DNA of 47,488 bases from an uncultured bacterium. GTDB taxonomy: Bacteria > Patescibacteriota > Minisyncoccia > Phycocordibacterales > Phycocordibacteraceae. The notes beneath the pieces are model-generated. The model did not search any database, was not told the origin of the DNA, and saw nothing but the letters and a program-made list of their open reading frames with translations. Position numbers and translations under genes: made by a program. The stretch is taken from NCBI GenBank assembly GCA_903994795.1, contig CAJEYI010000005.1, positions 1-47,488 on the forward strand. The letters run 5' to 3'. Positions 8,705 to 17,209 of this stretch are shown here, piece by piece (the stretch's first letter is position 1; each line of letters opens with the position of its first letter).

Positions 8705-9429
8705 ACCCCATTCTTACGCTCACACACAATGCTCTGGAGATGACCAAAAAGGCGGTCGATTCTTTCTTGCGGCAGGACATCGACGTTCAGATCTTCGCTT
8801 TTGACAATGGCTCGACCGATGGGACTGTCGGCTGGCTGGAAACGGTTGGCATTCTTCTCGATCACGCAGTCTTGAATGCTGGAGTAAGCAAAGGCTGGAA
8901 TGTGGGCCTGAAGCGGCTATTCAACGATTCGGACCACGTTCTCGTTTGCAACAACGACGTAGAACTGCCGCCTTGGTTCTATCGAGAACTACTCTCATAC
9001 AGAGTGCCGTTCATCACTGGAGTCTCGTGCGACGGAATGAATCTTAAAACTCCACCACCCGCGTCAAATCTAGTGCCACATCCTGACTTCAGTGCTTTCT
9101 TGATTCGTCGCGAAGCGTGGCAGCAAATCGGCCCTTTCGACGAAGGCATGAGGCACTATGCGCAGGACTGCGACTATCACGTCCGCGCCTCCCAAGAGGG
9201 CATCCCGCTACTTGCGGCGAATTGTCCGTTCCACCACGAGCGGAGTTCAACGCTGAGGTTGGCGTCGCCGCGAGACCGCGATGACATCGAAGCACAGGCG
9301 AATTTCGATCGCAGCTACTTTCTCAAAAAATGGGGATTCGCGGTCGGTTCCGAAGAGTATCAGCGAGCCACTTTGTGTAAGGCTGGTTCAGAAATTCCTT
9401 TTCCCGGCGAAATCCGTGAACGGTTGTAG
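8701..9429 (+). CDS. glycosyltransferase family 2-like
   Basis: ATG at 8701; ILTLTHNALEMTKKAVDSFLRQDIDVQIFAFDNGSTDGTVGWL ... NAGVSKGWNVGLK ... VLVCNNDVELP. Confidence 0.85.
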   Translation: MNPILTLTHNALEMTKKAVDSFLRQDIDVQIFAFDNGSTDGTVGWLETVGILLDHAVLNAGVSKGWNVGLKRLFNDSDHVLVCNNDVELPPWFYRELLSYRVPFITGVSCDGMNLKTPPPASNLVPHPDFSAFLIRREAWQQIGPFDEGMRHYAQDCDYHVRASQEGIPLLAANCPFHHERSSTLRLASPRDRDDIEAQANFDRSYFLKKWGFAVGSEEYQRATLCKAGSEIPFPGEIRERL

Positions 9430-9441
9430 TATTATCCAGCC

Positions 9442-11478
9442 GTGGAAGAGAAGCTGAGAGACTGGCAGGTCCCAAACTTTGAGGCCGATCCGGCACGCCG
9501 CCAAGATTGGGTCATCGAGCAAATCGAAGAAGGCGAGAGCTGGCTTGAGAGCCAGAAGGTTTCCGAGAGCGAGAAGAATTTAGGTCTTCTGAGCGCGGCC
9601 GGGACTGAGAAACTCAAGTCCAACAGTCTGAAATCAGACATCCGCAAGTTTGTAGAGACCATTTCCGATATCCGCGAGATCGCCACTTACGGCAGTGGAG
9701 CCGAACAATTCAAGTCGATCGTTGAGATGTTCAACCGGGTAGTGAAGGTCATATACCAGAAGTCCCACTTTCCTCGGCAGTCTCGGCAGGCCCTCCAGTA
9801 CTCCGTCACCCTGAAGCGGGGCTATCTCTGGCCGCGCTATATTCGAAACGAATTCGGGTGGGGAACGGGCGACATTGAGTTTTGCGCTCTCGGACCAAGA
9901 GAAGTATTGCCGACGCAGGTTCCAACCAACAACGACGTTCAGGGCGCCTACTCGGTCACGATTATCGAGCCGATGGGGGTAGCAGAAGCGCACGCTAGAT
10001 TCCCGGATGAACAAGCGCTTCTCACCCCGATCTCGCGCTTCAAATACACATCCCCAAATCAAGTTCGCCGACACGAGTACTGGGATCGTCGCTATGGCAG
10101 TGATCGGCAAGATTGGGAGCAGAGGTACTGCGAAATCCGCCACACGTTCGTTCGCGACCTCCGCATCAACCGGAGCGGCAACCTGCTTCAGATGGGTGAC
10201 TGGGGTGAGCGAGACGGAAAGCAAGTGCCGCTGACGAGCTGGTCCTACGAGGTCCCCTCGGTGGGAGCTGTGATTTCGTGGACCAACCCCTACAATGGTC
10301 TCCCCGAGTCACGCAAAGCTGAACCGGAAGATTGTAGGGTCTATCCCAACCTCCGGCAGATCATTACCAACCCCGGCATGAACAAACCGCTCTATGACGG
10401 TCCAGCATTCGATCTCCACGGCCAGATGCCGCCAGTGCAATACGACGTGGATGACTGGCCGTGGATGGCGATTGGGTTCTCGTTGCTGGACGACGTAGCG
10501 AGTGTCGAGAAAGGAAGTCGCGCATTTCTCGACATCATGTACCGCGTTCTCCGAGCGAAGATGAATCCGCTGAAAGGGTATGACCTGAATGCAGGCGTGC
10601 CGCGCGAGGACCTGAAGCGCCTCGACTGGCTGGAGGAAAACGGAAACACTATCGGCGTGGATGGTGACCCGCGCAAGGCTCTGCAATCCCTGTTGCCGGA
10701 CAGCGTGACCGTCAATCGGGAAGACTTCACGATGTACGAACTACTGGACAAACTGCGCCAGAAAACTCTCGGCCTGAACGATCTCGGAAGCCTCGCGCAA
10801 CTGAAATTCAACCTGTCGAGCGAGACTGCGGATAAACTACTAGAAACCATCGGCCCCATCGCGAAAGGCATCGCTGGGAATCTGGAAGTGGCGCACTCAA
10901 AAATCGCGCAAATGCTGAAGTTTATGATCTTGCAGTATTTCAGCACGCGGAAACTGATGTCCTACATCGGTCCAGACGGCATCTCCACCAAGGTTTTCGA
11001 CTTCGAACCAACATCGATTGTCCCATCGCACATGCCGTGGGAGAAGGATCAGTCGAAGCCCAGCGAAGTTGCGCGACTCACGAGAGCAAAGTGGTTCGCT
11101 CAGAATCTTGAAGTGATCTCCGTCCCCAGTTTCTTGCTGAACGTCACACAGATGCAGGAGCAAATGAAGTGGCTGAACTTCCTGCAACGCGGGATGCCGG
11201 TGTCATTCTCGACAGCAATGAAAAAACTTGGCGTGGAGAATTGGGGAGACAGTCCCGGCGATACCGAGTTTGAGAAGTACAAGCACGAGCAGTTTGAACT
11301 TCTCGAAATGAAAGCGAAAGCCGCGCAGATTGCCCAAGTGGAAGGCTTGGGTGGTGATCAAGGCAAGGGCCAAGGCAAAGGGGGAGGCCGACCCCCCAGC
11401 GGCAAGAAGCCTCCGAAGTTAGAGAAACGTGGACAGACGACAGGGAATCAGCGAACAGTAGTGTCGCAAAGCGAATGA
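9442..11478 (+). CDS. phage portal protein
   Basis: 678-aa protein between terminase and capsid genes with portal-like size, helical C-terminal half and Gly/Lys/Gln tail. Confidence 0.65.
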   Translation: MEEKLRDWQVPNFEADPARRQDWVIEQIEEGESWLESQKVSESEKNLGLLSAAGTEKLKSNSLKSDIRKFVETISDIREIATYGSGAEQFKSIVEMFNRVVKVIYQKSHFPRQSRQALQYSVTLKRGYLWPRYIRNEFGWGTGDIEFCALGPREVLPTQVPTNNDVQGAYSVTIIEPMGVAEAHARFPDEQALLTPISRFKYTSPNQVRRHEYWDRRYGSDRQDWEQRYCEIRHTFVRDLRINRSGNLLQMGDWGERDGKQVPLTSWSYEVPSVGAVISWTNPYNGLPESRKAEPEDCRVYPNLRQIITNPGMNKPLYDGPAFDLHGQMPPVQYDVDDWPWMAIGFSLLDDVASVEKGSRAFLDIMYRVLRAKMNPLKGYDLNAGVPREDLKRLDWLEENGNTIGVDGDPRKALQSLLPDSVTVNREDFTMYELLDKLRQKTLGLNDLGSLAQLKFNLSSETADKLLETIGPIAKGIAGNLEVAHSKIAQMLKFMILQYFSTRKLMSYIGPDGISTKVFDFEPTSIVPSHMPWEKDQSKPSEVARLTRAKWFAQNLEVISVPSFLLNVTQMQEQMKWLNFLQRGMPVSFSTAMKKLGVENWGDSPGDTEFEKYKHEQFELLEMKAKAAQIAQVEGLGGDQGKGQGKGGGRPPSGKKPPKLEKRGQTTGNQRTVVSQSE

Positions 11479-11485
11479 GGTTAGA

Positions 11486-11749
11486 ATGGGAAAGCCGACC
11501 GTGAAACAGACAAAAGTTTTCGCCGTCATCGAGCAAACACTGGAGCCGCGGAACTCGCAGGAATTGGCCGATTATCTGCGCACGGTTCGCTTCACTGGGG
11601 TATCTGATTTCAGTTCGGAAGCGGCCTACAATCAGGGCGGCTTGCGAACGATAAAAACGAAAGAGCACATCCCGATCAGCATGGATGAACTGGACGAAAT
11701 TTTAGCGAAGCGAAGAAATCGCTTGACATCGGAATCAAGTTTGCGGTAG
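11486..11749 (+). CDS. hypothetical protein
   Basis: 87-aa ORF with ATG. Confidence 0.5.
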   Translation: MGKPTVKQTKVFAVIEQTLEPRNSQELADYLRTVRFTGVSDFSSEAAYNQGGLRTIKTKEHIPISMDELDEILAKRRNRLTSESSLR

Positions 11750-11800
11750 TTCTTTGAGTGGTTAAGAGATTCGCCATTATCCTCTTCTGAGAAAATAATG

Positions 11801-11838
11801 ACGCCTCGGACGGAAAACGTCGCGAGGCGTTTTCTTTT
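11801..11838 (+). terminator. Rho-independent terminator
   Basis: ACGCCTCG-GACG-GAAAA-CGTC-g-CGAGGCGT stem (12 bp with one bulge) followed by TTTTCTTTT. Confidence 0.8.
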
Positions 11839-11863
11839 GCAGTCAAAATCCAAGGAGGAATTT

Positions 11864-11977
11864 ATGGCAAAGCGCAAAGGGCTCGTCATCAAGGGCGGGC
11901 ACACGATGGAGAAGCACAAGGGTGGGAAGAAGCGGCGTCGCAAAGGCGGCAAGGGAAAACGGCGCGGCAAGCGCTAG
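11864..11977 (+). CDS. 37-aa very basic microprotein
   Basis: SD AAGGAGG then ATG; MAKRKGLVIKGGHTMEKHKGGKKRRRKGGKGKRRGKR. Confidence 0.6.
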   Translation: MAKRKGLVIKGGHTMEKHKGGKKRRRKGGKGKRRGKR

Positions 11978-11986
11978 GAGCCTCCT

Positions 11987-12109
11987 ATGGCTAAGCGCAA
12001 GCGCAAGGGCAGTCTGAAAATCAAAGCCAAGGCCATCGGCTGGGAGAAGGGCCGCTTGAAGGGTCGCTCCAAACCTGGCGTTGGTGAGAAGTGGAGACGG
12101 AAACGGTAA
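11987..12109 (+). CDS. 40-aa very basic microprotein
   Basis: MAKRKRKGSLKIKAKAIGWEKGRLKGRSKPGVGEKWRRKR; stop overlaps the next ATG (TAATG). Confidence 0.6.
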   Translation: MAKRKRKGSLKIKAKAIGWEKGRLKGRSKPGVGEKWRRKR

Positions 12110-12384
12110 TGGCCGCAAATCCAACTCCGCAACCCGATTCATCTCCGCAGGACGGGGCTTCGCCGCAGGGTGGCGGAGTCCCTCCAGCGCAGCAACAGGC
12201 AAACCCTCTTCAACAACAGCTTGCGGCAGCGGCCAAAGCGCTTGAACAGATGGCGCAGCAGAATCCAATTGTTCAAGGCGAACTGATGGAAGCGCGAACC
12301 GCTCTCGTGAAGGCTCTCCAGAAAACTATGATGGCGGCTCGGCCACAGCAAGAACAACAAGCCGCGCCACAAGGACAAGCATAA
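12109..12384 (+). CDS. hypothetical Gln/Pro/Ala-rich protein
   Basis: ATG at 12109 coupled to the preceding stop; MAANPTPQPDSSPQDGASPQGGG... Confidence 0.5.
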   Translation: MAANPTPQPDSSPQDGASPQGGGVPPAQQQANPLQQQLAAAAKALEQMAQQNPIVQGELMEARTALVKALQKTMMAARPQQEQQAAPQGQA

Positions 12385-13223
12385 TGCCGACAGTTCAAGA
12401 GCTACTCAAAACGTCTGGCCTCACGGATGAAGTCATTGCGGGACTCCCCAAGGAAGCAGTTGCCGCGTTCGGCGGCATACTTACCGATGCTGAGACGAAA
12501 GTTCAGACAGCCGCGCAGCAGGCATCGGAAGCCGCAGAGCTTCGGCGTCAGGCGGAACTTGACCGCAAGGACATCCAGAAGTACGTCGATGACTACAGTC
12601 TCTCGCTGAACAATCAGGGATCGCTCCAGGCGAAGTATGACGCGGTCGTCGCTTATGTCGATTCGCTCAAGGCGCAGGGTTTTGACGTGAAACTCCCCGT
12701 CGATGTTGCGTCCAGCAGTGAAAAGAAACCAGTCGTTCCCGGAAGTCCGGCGATCGGAGGCAACGCAGTGGATGAAGGAAAGATTCTCGGCCGAGTCGGC
12801 AACGTGATGAGTCAATGGCTGGATGCGAACAATGAGCACATCAGGCTCTACGGTGTCCCAGTTCCCGATCCCTCGACCAACATCGCGGAAGAAGCGGCTC
12901 GGGCTCGCAAACCCGTTGGCGAGTATATGGCGGAGAAGTACAAGTTCCGCGAGCGGCAAGCGGCAAAAGAGAAAGAATCCTACGACGCTCGTGTGGCTGC
13001 CGACGTGAAAGCGAAAGTTGATGAGCAACTGCGCGTGGAAGCAGAGAAGCGCGGAAGTAACCCGAATCTTCGTTCCGGTGAATCGTCTCGCGCGAGTCAT
13101 GTTCCGAAACTCAAAACAGAAGAATTTCACAAAGGGGATGGTTTCCAGCCCAAGCGTCAACGCGAGAGCCGTATGCTTGAAAATCTGCACAAGGATCTGG
13201 AAGCGATCCACTCGGCTGCATAG
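12384..13223 (+). CDS. scaffold-like protein
   Basis: Charged, helical 279-aa protein immediately upstream of the major capsid gene. Confidence 0.5.
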   Translation: MPTVQELLKTSGLTDEVIAGLPKEAVAAFGGILTDAETKVQTAAQQASEAAELRRQAELDRKDIQKYVDDYSLSLNNQGSLQAKYDAVVAYVDSLKAQGFDVKLPVDVASSSEKKPVVPGSPAIGGNAVDEGKILGRVGNVMSQWLDANNEHIRLYGVPVPDPSTNIAEEAARARKPVGEYMAEKYKFRERQAAKEKESYDARVAADVKAKVDEQLRVEAEKRGSNPNLRSGESSRASHVPKLKTEEFHKGDGFQPKRQRESRMLENLHKDLEAIHSAA

Positions 13224-13238
13224 GAAAGGTGATCTAAC

Positions 13239-14504
13239 ATGGGAGCGCCACTATACGATCCGCAATATAACGATGTTGAGGTCGCGACTCGCGAAGCCAT
13301 TCGAAAGAATGTGATTTCGGAGTGCTTCTTTGTTGACACCCCGCTTCAGGACATCCTCCGCCGCTACGGCGTGGTCGAAGACTTCTTAGGCGGCTCGGGC
13401 ATGGTGGAAGCCTACAACTATGCTCGCTTGCAGGGCATGGCGGTGACGCCTGGTCAGACGATCACGGTGACGCGCAACCAGATCGCGAGCGCCGCGAAGT
13501 TCTATGAGAAGGCGTATGCGGTCTTCGTGCAGATCGAAGATTTCGAGTTGGATGTCATCAATCGCGCCGGCGACACGCAGATCATCGATCAGCGAGCGTT
13601 GCTGGAAGCGAACTTGGTGTCGCAGATGAACACGATGTTGGAAATGGACGGGTATCGTCACGGCCAACCATCTGCGGCCAATGGTGGAAGCTCGGGAGTC
13701 TCGGATGACCGCAGCAAATCGTCGAACGGATTCTTCGAAGGCTTCTCGAACGGTGTTGACCCCTCCCCCGATGGGAACGTGTTTACCCTAACCGGCGGCG
13801 TCACGAGGAACGGCGCCACCGGACAGGCGTACAACTCGACGCCTTACTACTGCGGCCAGTCGAACGGCAATGCTGGCCCAATTACTTACCCGGTCCTGAC
13901 AAACGTCGTTGCGCAGTTGCTCACACTCAACGCGAAAGCAAAGGTCGGCATCACCAGTCCCTTCGGTTGGGCGGCTTTGGTCAACATGCTCCGCGCGATT
14001 GCCAGAGTCGATCAGCAGAGCATCAAAGAGGGCACGGACTTCGGTTGGCCCTCAATCGATTTCTTCGGCGTGAAGATGTACGCCGATCCACTGTGTCCCT
14101 CGGGTAAGACGTGGAATTATCTGCCCGGTGGCAATACCGCGGCATTCGGTACTGCGGCTCCGAACACGAATTTCGTGGATGGTAGCGGCAACACAACGAA
14201 GCTCCTTGCCTATACCTCGCCGACCTACACGTCGAGCGGAACTCCGGTTGCGGCTGGCACTGCTTCGCCGACCGGTTCAAACTTCCCTTCGGCGACTACC
14301 ATTCAGCCGTCCGAGACTTTGTTCCTGTTCGATCCGGAAGCGATCAAGTTGCGCCCGACCGCCGAAAAGAGCTGGTTCTTCGCGACGAAGATCAAGGAAA
14401 TCCCGGACAATGTAAGCGCCGCGAACATGTTCCAGCGGCTCGCGACGAACCTCTATGTTTACAATCCCAGGCACGGACTGATCGTGTCGGGCTTCACCGC
14501 GTAG
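13239..14504 (+). CDS. major capsid protein
   Basis: 421 aa; position after portal and scaffold; MGAPLYDPQYNDVEVATREAIRKN... with central capsid-like region. Confidence 0.65.
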   Translation: MGAPLYDPQYNDVEVATREAIRKNVISECFFVDTPLQDILRRYGVVEDFLGGSGMVEAYNYARLQGMAVTPGQTITVTRNQIASAAKFYEKAYAVFVQIEDFELDVINRAGDTQIIDQRALLEANLVSQMNTMLEMDGYRHGQPSAANGGSSGVSDDRSKSSNGFFEGFSNGVDPSPDGNVFTLTGGVTRNGATGQAYNSTPYYCGQSNGNAGPITYPVLTNVVAQLLTLNAKAKVGITSPFGWAALVNMLRAIARVDQQSIKEGTDFGWPSIDFFGVKMYADPLCPSGKTWNYLPGGNTAAFGTAAPNTNFVDGSGNTTKLLAYTSPTYTSSGTPVAAGTASPTGSNFPSATTIQPSETLFLFDPEAIKLRPTAEKSWFFATKIKEIPDNVSAANMFQRLATNLYVYNPRHGLIVSGFTA

Positions 14505-14513
14505 GAGAGAGAC

Positions 14514-15146
14514 ATGCCGTTACAGCGCAACGAGTTTCTACCGCAAGATCTAGTCACGGTGTACACGTCTCCCTCGGGTTTGATCGACACGCGTACCGGC
14601 TACGCCTACGTCATGGGCGGCCTGATCGTTGGTGGTTACTTCGACCTGACCGAGCAAGAAGCACAGAATTATGGTCGCAACCAGTTGCACGCAGGCCGTT
14701 ATCGCTTCGTGCAGATCGACTCTGGCGCGACGGCGTCGAACATCGTGCAAGGCAGCATCGGCTTGATGAAGGCCATCGCGAGCGGAGCGACTGCTTATTC
14801 CGGTGGCGTGAACATCATCACCAGTTACGACAAAGGTCTCAATGCCGCTGTGCGTCCGGTGGTATTTTTGGCCGCAGTCACGGCGGCTCAGGTGACGGCT
14901 GGCGCGTGGGTATTCGTGCAGGAACTGGGAGACGCAAGCGTTCTAAGCAAGAGCGGTGGCGTAACCAATGCGACTCCGGCAGTGGGGGACATCATCAACT
15001 CTGTTGCCAGCGGTTTTGTGGACGACTTGGCGACTCCCGGCAGTATCATTCCGACAACCATTGGGGTGGCGTTGAGCGCTCCGAGTCACACGGCAAGTGC
15101 GCTGTTCCGGTGCCTGCTCGAAAACGTTCCGATCATCCAGGGATAG
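14514..15146 (+). CDS. hypothetical head-associated protein
   Basis: 210-aa ORF directly after the MCP; small beta-rich decoration-like composition. Confidence 0.5.
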   Translation: MPLQRNEFLPQDLVTVYTSPSGLIDTRTGYAYVMGGLIVGGYFDLTEQEAQNYGRNQLHAGRYRFVQIDSGATASNIVQGSIGLMKAIASGATAYSGGVNIITSYDKGLNAAVRPVVFLAAVTAAQVTAGAWVFVQELGDASVLSKSGGVTNATPAVGDIINSVASGFVDDLATPGSIIPTTIGVALSAPSHTASALFRCLLENVPIIQG

Positions 15147-15156
15147 GGAGAGGACT

Positions 15157-15486
15157 GTGCAGACTTCAATTTCCAAGGGGTACGAAGGCGGCCTGTCTAT
15201 AGGACAGCGGCAGTTCTGGGTTCGCAACGGATCTGGGCCGACTAGTGCGCCTACCGGAGCGTCGAACGCGGATACGATTCTGGTGCCGCCAGGCCAATAT
15301 CTGGATGAAGTCAGTCCGTGTCTCGATACGACAGGCACGATTCTGGCGATTCCGTTTCCGAGCGCTGTGGGAACAACGCGAGCAACGTGGAAATTTCTGT
15401 ATTACACGGCTGTCGGGATGACGCTCGCCACCGGCAACCTCTCGACTTACAACTTCCAGTTTGGCACTTGGGGAGGCGAATTCTAG
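15157..15486 (+). CDS. hypothetical structural protein
   Basis: GTG at 15157 after SD-like GGGAGAGG; 109 aa. Confidence 0.5.
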   Translation: MQTSISKGYEGGLSIGQRQFWVRNGSGPTSAPTGASNADTILVPPGQYLDEVSPCLDTTGTILAIPFPSAVGTTRATWKFLYYTAVGMTLATGNLSTYNFQFGTWGGEF

Positions 15487-15513
15487 GATTTCCGGTTGTC
15501 CGTTTGGCGATTT

Positions 15514-15549
15514 GGGAGTCGGCGGTGGGGATCGCCGCCTCCCTTTTTT
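15514..15549 (+). terminator. Rho-independent terminator
   Basis: GGGAGTCGGCG / CGCCGCCTCCC stem (one mismatch) followed by TTTTTT. Confidence 0.75.
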
Positions 15550-15562
15550 GTTGGGAGAAAAT

Positions 15563-16840
15563 GTGAGCTATATCACCATGGCGAAGTCGCTGGCTCAAGG
15601 GGAAATCCCTGGTGTCGCTTTGGAGCTCGCGAAGTCGAAGATCAACGACGCTTTGGGCAAGGTCTACGACGAGACCGTCTGGTCGTTCCAGTTGGGTTCT
15701 CAGGGTGGTTGGCTCATTCCCGGCCTCGTGGCGAGCACGGGAACGTTCACAACCACGGCTTACAGTAATCAGGTGATTGCCGATGCTACGGCGAGTGCGG
15801 TGATTGCTGCCATGACAGGCAGGCCGCTTATCACTGAACTTCAATTTCGAAATCCGGCCTATGCTCTCTATGACATCGTCGGCTATGCTCCCCCGACTGG
15901 TGGCGGAGTTGTCAACGGAATTTTCATAGCTTCACCTGGTGGCGGCTATGTTGTCGGTCAGCAGCTTCAGGTCAACCAAGGCGCCGTAACTGGCTGCATC
16001 GTTCAGATCACCGGGGTTAATGGTACCGGCGGCGTGACTGGGGCCTCGCTTCTTTCAGGTGGTTCTGGAGGATATGCCACGACGGCTTTCACTGTTACGA
16101 CCGGCGGCAGCGGTATCGGGTGCGAGATCGGCGTTGCTTCCGTCACTCCGCAGTCGCTCGTTGTGCTGACGCTCGACCGACCTTGGATGGAGCCTGCTGT
16201 GGGTCCGGGGATGAATTACTACATCTACCAGGCTTATTTCCCAGTTCCGGTTCAGGACTTCCGGTCATTTGTCGAGATTCGGGACACCACGGATGGTGAC
16301 TACGTGAGTTTCTGGGGACTGTCGCAGGACGATCTCTCGGTTGAAGATCCAGAGCGTGTCGTCTTTGGTCCAGCGCTACCGACCTATGCAGTTCCCTTGG
16401 GGATTGATACGAGACCCAACAGCGCGACTCCGGGTTGGATGAGGTACGAAGTCTGGCCGCACATCCTCTCGCGCTGGCCGCTGAGCTTTACATTCAAGCG
16501 CCGGGGCACGCTGCTGGTAAATCCAAACGACACGGTCCCCTACCCTCTCACGGAAGAGTTAGTCACGTTCCGCGCGAAGGAAGTGTTGTACCAGTACAAA
16601 GAGGCTCAAAAAGGCGAGAATCAGCAGCGCGGATCGGGGGCGGATTGGCGCTTTCTCGCGGAAATGGCGCGAGTTGAATACTCAGGCAAAGACGGGACTG
16701 GCGGCTTGCTGAAAAAAATCAGAGCCATCGACGCGAACCTCCACCGCGACTTCCTGACTCGGCCGAAGCGCCGGCCGGAGTGGACGCAGGACGGGTTCTC
16801 TACAAATCGTTTAGGTCAACTAAACGTGGGGAGTTTCTAA
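15563..16840 (+). CDS. connector/adaptor-like structural protein with inserted Gly-rich beta domain
   Basis: GTG at 15563 (SYITMAKSLAQGEIPGVALELAKSKINDALGKVYDETVW); central insert SPGGGYVVGQQLQVNQGAVTGCIVQITGVNGTGGVTGASLLSGGSGGY. Confidence 0.55.
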   Translation: MSYITMAKSLAQGEIPGVALELAKSKINDALGKVYDETVWSFQLGSQGGWLIPGLVASTGTFTTTAYSNQVIADATASAVIAAMTGRPLITELQFRNPAYALYDIVGYAPPTGGGVVNGIFIASPGGGYVVGQQLQVNQGAVTGCIVQITGVNGTGGVTGASLLSGGSGGYATTAFTVTTGGSGIGCEIGVASVTPQSLVVLTLDRPWMEPAVGPGMNYYIYQAYFPVPVQDFRSFVEIRDTTDGDYVSFWGLSQDDLSVEDPERVVFGPALPTYAVPLGIDTRPNSATPGWMRYEVWPHILSRWPLSFTFKRRGTLLVNPNDTVPYPLTEELVTFRAKEVLYQYKEAQKGENQQRGSGADWRFLAEMARVEYSGKDGTGGLLKKIRAIDANLHRDFLTRPKRRPEWTQDGFSTNRLGQLNVGSF

Positions 16841-16843
16841 ATC

Positions 16844-17209
16844 ATGGCAACCCTGACCGTCACAGTTACCGACATCACGCAGCCCGTGCCGAGTCTCTAC
16901 ACGCTGGCAACGCAAGGTTCTCAAACTGGGTACACGTGCGTTCCGAGTAGCCCACCGGAGACGCCAGCTTTGACCGAGAATGCGGAGGTTGCGTATTTGT
17001 CTGTTCAGGCGTCCAACCTGAACGGCGCGAAGGTTGTTTACAAAGGCGACAGAAGCGTTCTCGCGAACGGCACGCGACAGGGTTTGGAGCTTGAGGCTGG
17101 ACAGGTCAACGTGATGATGATGTATCCGCGGGTCGGCAATCTCAACCAAATTTATGTCACGGCGAGCGCGAATGGAGCGATCTTCAATGTGGAGTGGCAT
17201 CACAGTTAG
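16844..17209 (+). CDS. hypothetical structural protein
   Basis: 121-aa ORF with ATG. Confidence 0.5.
   Translation: MATLTVTVTDITQPVPSLYTLATQGSQTGYTCVPSSPPETPALTENAEVAYLSVQASNLNGAKVVYKGDRSVLANGTRQGLELEAGQVNVMMMYPRVGNLNQIYVTASANGAIFNVEWHHS

Noticed and set aside
11723-11790. Promoter upstream of the basic microproteins (TTGACA at about 11723)
   Set aside because: No convincing -10 at 16-18 nt spacing.
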